The notes under the pieces are model-generated. The model was not told the DNA's origin and ran no database searches. It worked only from the letters and a program-made list of their open reading frames with translations. From positions 136,760 through 200,759 of the forward strand of contig CAUYUJ010018574.1 in assembly GCA_963575745.1 (NCBI GenBank): DNA of 64,000 nucleotides, in the 5' to 3' direction. Shown here in pieces: positions 17,977 to 28,959 of this stretch. The position numbers and the translations under genes are program-made. The stretch comes from Prorocentrum cordatum (lineage: Eukaryota; Sar; Dinophyceae; Prorocentrales; Prorocentraceae). How positions within the stretch are numbered: position 1 is the stretch's first letter; the number at the start of each line of letters is the position of its first letter.

Positions 17977-18010
<34 letters not shown>

Positions 18011-18062
18011 TCCCATCCCTTCGTCCTCACCCCTCCACCTCCTAGTCCTCCTCCTCCTCCTC
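17765..18062 (+). repeat. (CTC)n then (ATC)n compound tract
   Basis: The third occurrence of CTC followed by ATC/AGC, here without the 200-bp companion repeat. Confidence 0.95.
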
Positions 18063-18081
18063 CAGCAGCAGCATCACCAGT

Positions 18082-18480
18082 ATGAAACATCATCAGCAGC
18101 AGCAGCATCACCATCCTCAACATCACCACCACCATAATCACAACCAGTATCAGCATGGTCATCATAAGAGTCATCAAAATCATCATCAGCAGCATAAGCT
18201 TCTTCTTCATCACCGACAGTTACAACCACAACGACGACAACAACAACAAGCACACCACCAACAACAAAACAACAACAGCAACAACAACAACACCAACAAC
18301 AACAGCAACAGCAACAGCAACAGCAACAACAACCAAAACAACAACCACAGCAGCAACAGCAACATCATGAGCAATCACGATGCCAACGACAACAACAACA
18401 ACGACAACAACAACTACAACAGTTATAGACAATACAACACAACAACGACGACAACAGCAGCAACAACAATAATCTTAAGA
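18082..18480 (+). repeat. (CAN)n/(AAC)n complex tract
   Basis: CAT and CAG triplets pass into CAA/AAC and AACAGC units up to about 18475. It has triplet periodicity, so it gives long Gln/Asn/His and Val frames that are not genes. Confidence 0.95.
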
Positions 18481-18717
18481 CTGTTCGCCCTTATATGCTC
18501 GAGCGTCCAATAACGCGTATTTCCCAAACCCTCGATACCCGCCCTCTTCGTCTTCGATCAAACCCCTTTTGGGGGGTATACCTTCCTTCCCTGCAGGCGG
18601 GGCCCCGGCAAGCGGCGGGGCGGCCGCGGACCGTCGGCCTGGCCAGCGGCAGCGCTGATCGGCGGGGCGGCCGCGGACCGTCGACCCGACCCCAAGAGGG
18701 ACGGCCAGGGGACCGAC

Positions 18718-18800
18718 CACGACGACGACGACGACGACGAAAACGACGACGACGACAACGTCGAAGACGACGGCGACGACGAGCGAAAGCGAGCGAGAGC
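18718..18800 (+). repeat. (GAC)n/(CGA)n tract
   Basis: GAC/ACG triplets and then GCGAGCGAGA words. It is followed, to about 19040, by degenerate repeats of GGCCACGAAGGGC at irregular 24-30 bp spacing. Confidence 0.85.
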
Positions 18801-19131
18801 GAGAGAGAACGCCAGCAGGGCCACGAAGGGCACGAAGTAGGCCACGAAGGGCGACAGCGGGGACACGAAGGGAATGCGTATGGGGCCACGAAGAACGCGA
18901 ACGAGCGGGGGCCACGAAGTGCAGATAATGCGGGGCCACAGAAGGCAACTATGGGGCCACTGAGGGTAGCAACTGGGCCACGTAGGACAGTGAGGGGGAC
19001 ACAAATGGCGACAGCGGAGCCACGAAGGGCATGCACATGGGGCACAACGGGCGCGACTCCTGGGTGCCTGGGTGTCGGGAGCGCGGCGCTTGGGCAACTT
19101 GCAGGACATTCCAACGCAAGGCTATTCTTCA

Positions 19132-19308
19132 GTAAGTTGCAAGCAAGTCTCCAGCGAGAGCGCGACTCCAGAGCGCCGGGAGAGCGATTGCTGAATAAAT
19201 TTTAAGGAAGTCCCAAGCGAGAGGGCGATTCCTGAAAACAATGCGAGGAAGTCTCGGGCGGGAGCGGGGGTCCTGGCTAAATTGTAAGGAAGTCTCAAGC
19301 GAGAGCCG
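19132..19308 (+). repeat. 41-bp tandem repeat
   Basis: Four imperfect units share AAGGAAGTCTCAAGCGAGAG followed by CGATTCCTG and AAATTGT. Their starts at 19203, 19244 and 19286 set the period. Confidence 0.8.
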
Positions 19309-19474
19309 TTGTTGTTGTTGTTGTAACCTGGGGGCCAGGGGCCCAGTTTGAGCATCAAGATTTCCCCTGTCAAAAAACAAGGTGCGTGCGTCGAGGGGCA
19401 CACTTTGATTGAGAAAAAACAGTATGCACCGGTGGGGGGGATCAATAATAATCATTCTTCAGAACTGAAAATTC

Positions 19475-19483
19475 AACAACCAT

Positions 19484-19541
<58 letters not shown>

Positions 19542-19622
19542 GCAACAGCAACAGCAACAGCAACAACAACAACAGTAGCAACAGCAACAGCAGCACCAGC
19601 AGCAACAAAAACAACAAACACA
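19475..19622 (+). repeat. (AAC)n microsatellite
   Basis: About 145 bp of AAC/ACA triplets with AGC interruptions. Confidence 0.95.
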
Positions 19623-19623
19623 G

Positions 19624-19862
19624 CTACCTTCCGTCGCGTTCACAACTCGAGGGGCTCCGGGGACATCCCCCTCCTTCCACCCGGCCCCCTTCGGACCCCC
19701 CGGGGAGGAAGCTGCGGAACCACAGCGAGTGGCCCACCACGGCGAAGCGCTCCAGCGGGCACCGCCACACGAACGACAAGAAGCCTTCCAGCCGGCGCTG
19801 CAGGTCCCGGGACGACGTGTACGCGTCCTTCCTCACGCGCGGCCCAGCGAACACGTTGAAGC
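19624..19862 (-). CDS. histidine phosphatase, C-terminal exon
   Basis: On the minus strand a C-rich tract and CCCCCACAG form a strong acceptor at 19863. The exon reads FNVFAGPRVRKDAYTSSRDL, then RRLEGFLSFVWRCPLERFAV and VVGHSLWFRSFL. The VVGHS segment is the second conserved His block of the histidine phosphatase (phosphoglycerate-mutase-like) superfamily, where the His completes the active site opposite the RHG loop. The frame ends at 19624, after a Gly-rich tail that may be past a missed donor. Substrate cannot be told from sequence; family members act on phosphosugars, phosphoproteins or inositol phosphates. Confidence 0.65.
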
Positions 19863-20667
19863 CTGTGGGGGCGGGGGGGGGGCAAAAACAGACGCGCGCG
19901 GGAATCAATGTTCGACGTTGGCGCTGCTTGTGGAGGCGCGAGCGGGGAGCACGAGGGGGGGCCACAGATCTGGCCGGAACCGTCGCGTTCCCCCGACACG
20001 ACGACGGCAGCACGCGATCGGAGCTCACCAGATTTTCGGAACCATGACTTGTATTCGCTGCGGGCTTGACGCACAAAAGCGCGCGAGAAACCTGCAGCAT
20101 CCCTGCCTAGGCCGCCCCACAGAACACGGGAGGCGGGCCCTGAGCAGGCTTCAGAAAGGTGGAGTACCAGCTGTCAGGTCTAAGGAGACCGACAGAATTA
20201 CAGACCAGAACAGTTGAAGAGCCAATGGCTGGAAACAAAAAAAACTCCTGGGGTGCGTTCTGGCCAAGATCTGGAGGCGAAACATCCGGCCGCGGCGACG
20301 AGGGACGCAGCACTCCCGCCACAGCTGGACCTTTGACGACGAAGACACGAGCACTGCGGGTGGGGGGGGTGGGACGACGAGGCCACGTGGGAGAGGACAC
20401 CCAGGCAGTCTGTGCCCCTCCTCTGCCTCAGTCTACGGTCGGGAACCTTTGCTCAGCGCGTCGCGGCGGCGGCCTCGGCGACACGCGAATTCCTTGCGAG
20501 CGGCTAGCGAGTCGCTCCGCTCTGCCGGGCGGTAGGCTGGAAAAGGCTCAGGACAGTGACGCACAGGACTGGGAAGTCGCTAGCGTGTCGCGCCGCATCG
20601 TGGTGGGCCAGAACTGGCGGCTCGACACGCTACGAAATCCAACATTCCCGACCTTGCAGTCCATGCC

Positions 20668-20841
20668 CCTCCTCTGCCTCAGCCTGTTGTCCTCCCCCGA
20701 GCCTGGCTCCTGAGCGTGCTCTTCCAGGGTCTCCTCCTTCAGGCATTGCACCGAATGCCATGGCACCGCGTCGCCCGGGCCGCCCGTCAGGAACCCCCCG
20801 GGCTCGGCCGCGTCCTCCGCGCCGAAGAGCGCTGCGGCGGT
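20668..20841 (-). CDS. histidine phosphatase, middle exon
   Basis: It begins at ACCGCCGCAGCG after GAGAGGAG. Joined to the end of the upstream exon it restores the canonical LRRAETAAALFG block, where superfamily members have LxRAxxTA. It continues PWHSVQCLKEETLEEHAQEP, which fits the LxE region between the two His motifs. The intron upstream would start GATTCTT (a GA donor) and end GGAG, with the same GGAG at both exon edges, a repeat-flanked boundary known from dinoflagellate introns. The 3' limit is not fixed. Confidence 0.55.
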
Positions 20842-21235
20842 CTCCTCTCGGGTCGATCGAATGGGCACAGAGAACCACAACACGTCTTGTTCATTTCGAA
20901 CCGAGCTCGCTGTCGGCGTCGCCCCAGCCAGTTGTCCATTTGGAGCAGGAGGCCTGCTGCCTAACAGCGGCAGCTGCCAGCTTTGGACAGCATTTGTGAT
21001 TGGGCACCGCACCCACGTCGTCCATACAGTTAACCTTCACGATAAGCATGCGCGGTGAGGACGCGAGGACCTAAGAGGGCCATGTTGACGTTTTTGCGAA
21101 CGAGGTTGGCCAGCGAAAGTCACTGAGGATGGGCCGACGGAGCAAGGGAAGGATGCAAGAGTTATATTGCACCCATAGCACTAAAGGACCACATCTCCGA
21201 AATAATGATACTGGAGAGAAACCTCAATCATAATT

Positions 21236-21456
21236 TGTTTGGGGGTTATAGGGCTATCGGGCCATAGGGCAAGAGGGCTAGAGGGCTAGAGGACTAGAGG
21301 GCTCTTGGACTGCTGGGCTATAGAGAGGGCTAGAGGGCTCGAGGGCTCGAGGGCTGTAAGGCTATAGGGCTATAGGGCTATAGGGCTGTAGGGCTGTAGG
21401 GCCATAGGGCTATAGGGCTATCGGGCTATAAGGCTCTAAGGTTTATTGGGCTACGG
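21236..21456 (+). repeat. GGGCTATA minisatellite
   Basis: Some 20 units of AGGGCTATAGGGCTAGAGGG type with 7-10 bp spacing. It lies in the intron between the first two phosphatase exons. The unit is not the dinoflagellate telomere repeat. Confidence 0.9.
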
Positions 21457-21459
21457 GGC

Positions 21460-21560
21460 ACCCGGGCACCAGGGCGGGCCGCCGAAATCGGCGACGAAGC
21501 TACTGGGCACCTGGGCACCCGGGCACCAGGGCAGGCCGCCAAAATCGGCGACGCAGCTAA
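21460..21560 (+). repeat. two-copy 50-bp repeat
   Basis: GGGCACCCGGGCACCAGGGC, then GGCCGCCGAAATCGGCGACG and AGCT, occurs twice in tandem. Confidence 0.85.
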
Positions 21561-21841
21561 CCTAACTATATGAATCCGCTAGGACCCCTACAGAGGCAAG
21601 CTCTGATTGGGGAATTTCGAAGACCCAGAAAAGTATCGAAGCAGTGTCGAACGAATATCGCCTCCCAGGGCCCGACGACTCGAGAAAAACCCTCCAGATT
21701 CGGTACTTTCTTGGTGCCCGAAATTCTTTCCGGCGGTCAAGGCTTAAAAAAGTTTGAACATCACAATGCAAGGGTATCCTTGGAACGTCGCTAACCATTC
21801 CTATGCGGGCTGCCTGTATCCACTTCGGGCGTCCAAGAATC

Positions 21842-22060
21842 CTCCGCGCGGCGGAGCGGCGAGTGCAGCACCGCCTGCAGCTCTGGCAGCAGCGCCTGGC
21901 ACGCGGCGCGGACGCTGCCGAGCTCCGCCCTGCCCTCCTCGGACAGCGCCGAGTCCACGCCGACCGCGCACAGCTGGCACGCCGCCCATGGCTGCAGGAG
22001 CGAGATCCTGTGGCTGTAGTGGTTGGACATGGACTGCGCGTGGCGAACGAAGTATACCAC
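21842..22060 (-). CDS. histidine phosphatase, N-terminal catalytic exon
   Basis: After acceptor CTCCCAAG on the minus strand the frame reads VVYFVRHAQSMSNHYS, the RHG-type phosphohistidine loop in its RHAxS form. It then reads GVDSALSEEGRAELGSVRAA and LQAVLHSPLRRAE, the DxxLxxxG and SPLxRA blocks. Arg-His of RHA and the later Arg are present, so catalysis is plausible. The first codons must lie upstream (plus coordinates above 22060), and I did not find them. A GAAGC pentamer repeat precedes the acceptor. The frame of this exon and those at 20668 and 19624 is free of stops. Confidence 0.75.
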
Positions 22061-22750
22061 CTTGGGAGCGAAGCGAAGCGAAGCGAAGCGCCGAAGTCGT
22101 GCGCGCTCCACTAGGGAGCCCGCCGGTACCTACTGGGGCATGGCGCAGAGGCCGTGGCTTCGACCATGCATGCCGTGACCGCCCTGGGAGGGGGTCGACA
22201 TTGGAGGGGGGGGGGCTGCTCAAGGGGGGGGGGGGGGAACACGTGCCCTGGCATCGGCGGTGCGCCTGTGGTGGATCGGAGAGAGGCTCCCGAGCACAGG
22301 CCGCACAACTTCTGGGCGGGGTGGGGAACCCAGGCCCGGGCGGGCGAGGAGCGGGCGATCAAGGATGGTGCTGGTTCCCCTGTGAAGGAGCCCTGGGACA
22401 CGCAAATAAATAGACACAAATAACAGGACTCCCCATATTTTCTTGTATTTTCTTGGTTTTTGTCTTCCCCCCCACTACCCATATTTTCCCATATTTTCCT
22501 TGGGGTCGACGATCAATTGTGTCTGTGTGTTTTTTCCCCTCCTGACCCTGGGCCCGCCTCCCCCCGTCGGCGCCCCCCCCCTGAGAGGGTTCCACAGAGT
22601 AGAAGCCGGCAGGCAGGGCTACGCCAGCTCCTGTCCAAGGCTGCAGGGCAGGCGTCCTGGCCTGGCAGCGACTCGCTTGAACTTGCAGCGTGTCCTAAGA
22701 AGCGTTTTCTCACTGGCACCCCATAGACGAAACAAAAAAAAAACTAAACG

Positions 22751-22890
22751 TGTGGCGGTCCGCGCAGATTTCTTGGATCTGCGCTGGAAGCCCCCCTCCC
22801 CATGGCGCGCGGAGTGCGCCAGGAGCGGCGCCGGATGCGCCGCCGGGGGGGGGGGCCAGCGCGGATCCAAGAAATCCGCGCAGAGCGTCA
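22751..22890. mobile_element. foldback element family M2, copy 1
   Basis: Left GGTCCGCGCAGATTTCTTGG and right CCAAGAAATCCGCGCAGAGC are inverted repeats flanking a GC-rich centre with its own GCGCGCGGAGTGCGCC palindrome. Similarity to the other copies continues into the right flank (CTTATGCATATGGCGT), so the true limits may be 22728-22925. Confidence 0.8.
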
Positions 22891-23205
22891 AAAGCTTATG
22901 CATATGGCGTCATTTCTGCTTCGACCCCAGTCCGCCGCGACCGGTTCTGCGGGTCCTGGTGCCCCGCAGGGGCCCCCAAAGGGCTGAGAGCGGCCCGAGA
23001 CCGTCCGTGGGGACGCTGTCACGGCGAGAGGGGCGGGGGAAACCTCCAAACATCAGCAAAAACGGCCGACACCTTGTGCCAAGAGGAACCCCAAATAATT
23101 CACGACGAGAGCAGGCGGGGGGGCCTTGCAGCCCCCACTCGCGGCAGCGCCGGGCGCGCGCTCGGCGGCCTCCATTCGAGGAGCAAGAACTTGCGTAAAC
23201 AGAAA

Positions 23206-23348
23206 CGTTCGGAGGTCCGCGCTGATTGCGTGGGTCCGCGCTGGACCCCACCCATTCCTGGCGCGCGGAGCGCGCCAAGGGCGGCGCCAGAAGCGCCACC
23301 AGGGGGGCCCCAGCACCGATCCAAGAAATCCGCGCGGACCGTCGAATG
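23206..23348. mobile_element. foldback element family M2, copy 2
   Basis: CGTTCGGAGGTCCGCGCTGA on the left, and the inverted right end CATTCGACGGTCCGCGCGGA. It shares GGTCCGCGCTGGACCCC with copy 3 at 49766. Confidence 0.8.
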
Positions 23349-23428
23349 CTTATTTCCCGAAGCAGTGCTTGCACTTATGGGGGTTTGACCCGTTCCCCGA
23401 ACGGTGCTTGCACTCAGCGGTTCTCACT

Positions 23429-23563
23429 CTGGCCATCGCTCAGACGTCCATTCCCTGTGTTTTTGTTTTCCGGTTTCGTGCGCGGCTCTTTCGCCAAATG
23501 ATCAAGGATGCTCCTCGATGGCCCTCGCCCAAAGAAAGATGCACACGTCCGAGCGATGCCAAG
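23429..23563 (+). mobile_element. 135-bp TIR element (family M3), copy 2
   Basis: The same internal sequence as 4192-4324 (CCAAATGATCAAGGATGCTC and GCACACGTCCGAGC). Its TIRs match better than in copy 1 (CTGGCCATCGCTCAGACGT against inverted CTTGGCATCGCTCGGACGT). It is flanked by TCACT on both sides, a 5-bp target duplication. Confidence 0.85.
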
Positions 23564-23999
23564 TCACTTGTCCTCTAAGGAGCTGGGCCTGCGTGGTGGA
23601 CTGGCGGCCCCGTGGTCGCCGTCGCCGCCCCGCCGCACCCTCGTCGCCGCCCGGCGGTCTGGCGGTTCCGTGTGCGCCGTCGCCGCCCCGTCGCCGCCCG
23701 ATGTACATTGCACCGTCATGAGATCGACCCCCCCCCCGTCCTACTTGTCAAAAAACAACGCAACGTCGACGATTTCCTTGCCAACGTGTGCTTTCTCTTC
23801 GTCGGCGTTGCGAATCGCGTAGCGGGATGGGACGCGGCGCACATCGCGCGGGGACGTCTGCTCGTCAACATGGACTTTCTTGTCGTCGACGCTGCGGCCC
23901 GTCGGGTTGAGGAGGGGCGGCAAGTCAGAATGCCTCAATCAAGTGCGGTTCAAGCAAGTGCCTCAGGAGACCCCAAAGACGAAAAAAGGCGCCCAGGAG

Positions 24000-24600
24000 C
24001 CCCTCAATTAATGGCCCCCCTTTTCGTATCGCAATTTGCATATGACTCTGCCCCATCGTCCATCGTAGATATGAAGTCGTTCCATCCAAGGCAGGCCGGC
24101 ATCGTCCCCCCCTCATCCTCAGCAAAAGAAGTATACGAGCGCACTCGATGATCACACATCATATGTTCAATATTCCCTAGCAACAAATGGGACGAAATGC
24201 GCACGCGAGCCTCGTCGCGCGCGCATGCGGAAATCTTTCGAAAACTGGGGGTTGCGCAAGGATGCCAAAGTTGATCCCCCCGAAAGCATACAACAAATCG
24301 TTTCGCAACAAGACTGTTCAACAAAAAGCCTGCGCTCGTGCTTAGATTCTTGAGAAAATCTTAGAATGTGCAACATGCTCATCAGTTGCTACCACACGGG
24401 CCTCTCGCGCGCGCATGTCGAAATCGCTCGAACGCCCTTGTGCGCGTGCTGTCGCAAAAATCCCTTGCAACAAATGGGAAATGGGACGAAGTGCGCTCGT
24501 CGCGCGCGTATGCGGGATTTCTTAACACAGGAATAAAGGAACGTAGGGATTTCAAAATCGAGTGTCCCGAAAACAAAAAATTATCCCAGTGCGACCCTAC
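24000..24600 (+). repeat. part of ~3-kb higher-order repeat (leader and CGCG modules)
   Basis: The segment CGCAATTTGCATATGACTCT, then GCCCCATCGTCCATC, matches leaders at 28785 and 31565. The downstream modules with CGTCGCGCGCGCATGCGGAAAT match those at 30530, 30940, 32240 and 34010. It is the first, interrupted, unit of the array. Confidence 0.75.
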
Positions 24601-24639
24601 CTAGGAGTTGGAGCCCCTAGGAAAGCAGCATTAGTAGTA

Positions 24640-25157
24640 GCAGTAAAGCTAAGCTAACGCTAAGCTACAGCTAAGCTACAGCTAAGCTAAAGCTAAGCTA
24701 AAGCTAAGCTAAAGCTAAGCTAAGCTAAAGCTAAGCTAAAGCTAAGCTAAAGCTAAGCTAAAGCTAAGCGAAAGCTAAGCTTACGCTAAGCTAACGCTAA
24801 GCTAACGCTAAGCTGAAGCTAAGCTAAAGCTGAGCTACAGTTGAGCTGCAGCTAAGTTAAATCTAAGCTAAAGCTAAGCTAAAGCTAAGCTAAAGCTAAA
24901 GCTAAAGCTAACACTAAGCTGAAGCTAAGCTAAAGCTAAGTTAGAGCTAAGCTTACGCTAAGCTAACGCTAAGCTGAAGCTAAGCTGAAGCTAAGCCAAC
25001 GCTAAGCTAAAGTTAAGCTAAAGCTAAGCTAAAGCTAAGCTAAAGCTAAGCTAAATCTAAACTAAAGCTGAGCTAAAGCTAAGCTAAAGCTAATAAGCTA
25101 AAGCTAAGCTAAAGCTAAGCTAAAGCTAAAGCTCAAGCTAAAGCTAAAGCTAAAGCT
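24640..25157 (+). repeat. 11-bp AAGCTAAGCTA satellite
   Basis: About 45 units of AAGCTAAGCTA with single-base variants (CGCTAAG, TACAGCTAAG). Many AGCT and AAGCTT palindromes occur. It ends at a GC-rich duplicated GGGGACTGGGGGAACCGC. Confidence 0.95.
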
Positions 25158-25289
25158 CCCAGGGGACTGGGGGAACCGCGGGGCGGGGACTGGGGGAACC
25201 GCCCGGGGCGCTTTACACTGCCCGGCCCCTTTAAGCTAAGAGAGTAAGAACCCTTCTAGGCAGAGCCTAGGTAGGGAAAAAGCATTAGC

Positions 25290-26690
25290 GTGGCGAAGGG
25301 CCCAACCATATGCAGATGTGAACAACGCAAGTGTAAGTATCGTCTTCGGTGGAGCCCATTTCTGGGGACATGAAACGTGTGAGGGGTGTGCCGAAATGGG
25401 TGGCGCGGAGGCATGTGGGCAACGCCACTGAGGCCATCGGTGGAGCTCCAAGTGGGGCCCCAAAACGTGTGAGGGGCGTGCCGAAATGGATGGCGGAGAC
25501 CCGTCTGGGCACCGCCATTGGGGCGTTCGGTCGAGCTCCCTATGCTAGGGCTCCCAACTTCGCGCTTCGCGCTGCGCGAAGCGCGAAGCGCGAATAACTT
25601 CGCGCTCTCGCGCCGCCCTCCCAAAGGGAGAATAGGAGGACGAGGAGGAGGGGGAGAAGGAACGAGGACCGCGAAGCGCGAATAACTTCGCGCCCTCGAG
25701 GGAGCCCTTGCCTATGGGGCCACGAAGCGTGTGCGGGGTGTGCCGACAAGGGTGGCGGGGACGCATGTGGGCTGCGCCACTGGGACCTTCGGTGGGCCCC
25801 TGATGGAGCCACGAAACGTGCGAGGGGCGTGCCGCCATGGGCGGCGGGGACGCATGTGGGCTGCGCCACTGAGACCTTCGGTGGGCCCCTGATGGAGCCA
25901 CGAAACGTGTGAGGGGCGTGCCGCCATGGGCGGCGGGGACGCATGCGGGCTGCGCCACGGGAACCTTCGGTGGAGCTCCTCTGGAGACACGACGCGGTGG
26001 CGGGGGCGCATGCGGGCTACGCCATTGGGACACTCGGTGGAGCTCCGATGGGGCCACGAAACGTATGAAGGTTCGATCAAAATCAATGGCGGGGACGCAT
26101 GCGGACTGCGCAACTGGGGCCTTCGGCGGAGCCCCCCTGGGGCCACGAAACGCGTGAGAGGCGTGCCGAAATGGCGGGGGGGACGCATGCGGACTGCGCC
26201 ACTGGGACATTCGGTGGGGCCCCTTATGGAGACACGAAGCGTGTGAGGGGCATGCCGACCTTCTATGGCGGGGACGCATGCAGGCTGCGCCACGGGAACC
26301 GTCGGAGGAGCCCCTATGGAGCCACGACACGTGTGAGGGGTATGCCGACATGGGTGGCGCGGACACATGTGGACACCGCCACTGGGGCCTTCGGTGGAGC
26401 TCCAAGTGGGGCCGACATGGGTGGCGGGGACGCATGCGGGCTGCGCCATTGAGACATTCGGTAGAGCTCCGATGGGGCCACGAAACGTGTGAGGGGTGTG
26501 CCGAAAGTGGTGGCGCGGACGCATGCGGGCTGCGCCACTGGGACATTCGGCGGAACCCCCTTCGGGGCCACGAAACATGTGAGGGGCGTGCCGCCATGGG
26601 CGGCGGGAACGCACGCGGGGCTGCGCCGCGGGGGCCCTCGGCACAGCTCGTATAGGGGCCATGAGACGTACGAGGGGTGCACCGAAAGAA
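25290..26690 (+). repeat. 90-bp repeat array 1
   Basis: Degenerate units containing CGCATGTGGACACCGCCACT, GGGGCCTTCGGTGGAGCTCC, GGGGCCACGAAACGTGTGAG and GTGTGCCGACATGGGTGGCG. The period is a multiple of three, so several frames stay open on both strands. A copy of the 173-bp element interrupts it at 25550-25710. Confidence 0.9.
25550..25710 (-). mobile_element. 173-bp foldback element (F173), copy 2
   Basis: CTAGGGCTCCC to GGGAGCCCTTG inside the 90-bp array. One GCGAAGC repeat is shorter than in the other copies. The left flank ends CCCTATG and the right flank begins CCTATGGGGCC, so only a 6-bp CCTATG repeat remains where copies 1 and 3 have 33-34 bp. Confidence 0.9.
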
Positions 26691-27794
26691 AAACATGCGG
26701 AGGGCAGAGGCACGGATGGGAGGAGGGAGGAGGGAGGGGGAGGAGGAAGGAGACGGGGCACTGTCTGTTCAAAACGAGAGCTCAACACCACAAAATGGTT
26801 GAGAAAACGAATGGCTTTGCAACATCAGCGTTCAAACATGCCGGCTCCCGTGCTCCTGCAAGCGCTTACAAACATCCTCGGTTTATCAGGATGTTCAATA
26901 ATTCGGCCAAACGGGCTTCTCGCACCGCATGCCGACATCAGTCGAACGCCCTTGCCCTCGTGCTGTGGGGGGGCACGATCCGCATCAAATGATCACAGTG
27001 ATGGGGCCGAACGATCATTCACTGTCTCTGGGCGCGTGGCAGACTGGAGGTTCTGCGGTGCAGATTGTTGAGTTCTCACTACTGAAAACAACGATTGTTG
27101 TGTTTTCAATTGAAGCGCCCATCCTGGGGCTCGCACCCTTTTCTTATCGCGGGAAATGTTGAAAATCAGAAGTGGGTTGTTGCCCCCCCCCGTTTACAAC
27201 AACAGCGGTTCCCGCCTGATGCGTCCTCACAGTTCATTCGCAGATCGCGCTACCGCGCGGGTCGCTCTCACAACATATGCAGAAATCGCGGTCTCGCATG
27301 GAACTTCCCGTCAAGGTATTCAGGCGTCGCGCCTCCAACCCTTAGGAATCACGTTGTCGATCGGGCCTCTCTCGCGATTTACCTGTGAATCGCGCTATGG
27401 CTCGACACTTCCTCGCGGTTCATGTTCACGCTTCGGCAACCCGCCTGCTCGACCTGGCCGTCTGGGCCCGCTTTCCAGACCCGCCTGTTAGGGTCTACCC
27501 GCCCGATCTGCCCATCTGGTTCCGCCGCGTGCTTTCTGTTCCTAGCCCGCCCCCTGATGATTTCTTTCGTGTTCCATCCTACCCCCCTCGTTTTTCCATC
27601 CGCCCTGTCTTCCCCTGTTTTAGGGACTGCGCCAACTACGCGCTGCAGGTAGGGAAGATATACCCCCAAAGGGGGCACGATCGAATATGAATAGGGCGGG
27701 TACCGAGGGTTTGATATATACGCGTCGAAGAGCATTCGAGCAAGTAGAAGCGAGCAGTCTAGAAAATGATTGTTGCCATTGTTGTTGTCGTAGT

Positions 27795-28025
27795 CCCCCC
27801 CGCGACCGGGCTCGCGACCCACCCGCGACCCCCCCGCGACCCACCCGCGACCCGCCCGCGACCCAACCGCGACCCACCCGCGACACAACCGCGGCCCACC
27901 CCGCGACCCGCCCGCGACCCGCCCGCGACCCACCCGCGACCCACCCGCGACCCTGCCCGCGACCCACCTGCGACCCACCCGCGACCCATCCGCGACCAAC
28001 CCGCGACTCACCCCGCGACCCACCC
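27795..28025 (+). repeat. decamer repeat CGCGACCCAC
   Basis: About 22 units of CGCGACCCAC/CGCGACCCGC. The minus strand encodes Val-Ala-Gly-Gly-Ser-Arg text, an artefact. Confidence 0.9.
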
Positions 28026-28224
28026 ACATTGCTTTAACGAAAAAATCGGCGCCTGCGGCGGGCTCAATGCATATGTGGTTCGTTGTTTTTCTTATATATA
28101 CACGCATTAAAAGTGTTATACATATTTCTTTATTTAATTTTTCTGATAAAACCCTACGACGGGTGTCTTCAGAGCCTCGCACACTGCCGACGTCCTCGCC
28201 GCCCCCCTAAGTTTATCCACAACT

Positions 28225-28735
28225 GCAAGGTGCCACATACAACGCGGGTCACTCTCGTGCGTCGGCCGCGCGCGCATGTAGAACTCGTTCCAAAACCTGC
28301 ATCACCGACGCGAGGACGCCGTCATCGTCGTCGGCGTGATCAGCATCGGCGCCGTCACTGGCCTTGCCGTCGTCGACATCACCATCGTCACTAAAATCGC
28401 GCTACTACCATAATCGCGCCTACCATTGTCGACGTTGCCATGATACCGCGCGGGCCCAAGTCGCCGATTCGCACGGAAGTGCCCGCTAAAAAATGCCCAG
28501 CGGTCAGCGCCACCGCGGCCGCGTCGGTCGCGCAAAACTAGCTGGCCGCTTCGCGCGCGAGCATGCAATGGGTAGCGCGGCCACAGAGATGCACCAGCCA
28601 ACGCCCAGCACCCATCGCAATCGCCACCGCATGGGTTTTGCAAACCAAATTGCGGGTGGATGGGCGGACGGGGTGGTTGCGCAAGCAGTGGAATTGACAA
28701 CGCACTGCAAACAGAAATGAATTCTCCTTTCTAAA
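28225..28735 (+). repeat. higher-order repeat, tail module
   Basis: GACGCGAGGACGCCGTCATC, then GTCGTCGGCGTGATCAGCAT and GAGATGCACCAGCCAACGCC to GGGTTTTGCAAACCAA. The same module is at 31270-31530 and 34340-34760. Confidence 0.85.
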
Positions 28736-28959
28736 ATGAATTAGACTCTACCCGCCCCTCCCCCCGGGATTACTGCCCCCTTTTCGTACTGCGTTTTGAA
28801 CATGATTCTGCCCCATCGTCGATCATACATATCAGTTCATATGATCCGCGCGCACTCGTTTATCACAAATCATCCATGTTCAAGAACCCCTTGCAAACAA
28901 AAAATAGCCTGGTGAAGGGCCCAACCATATGCAGTTGAGACTACCGCAGTTGTGAATAT

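Noticed and set aside
21236-21456. TAGGG-like minisatellite considered as an interstitial telomere
   Set aside because: The unit is GGGCTATA or GGGCTAGA of variable length, not TTTAGGG or TTAGGG, and it lies in an intron.
27795-28025. Gly/Arg-rich repeat protein on the minus strand
   Set aside because: Direct translation of a decamer repeat; no flanking coding sequence.
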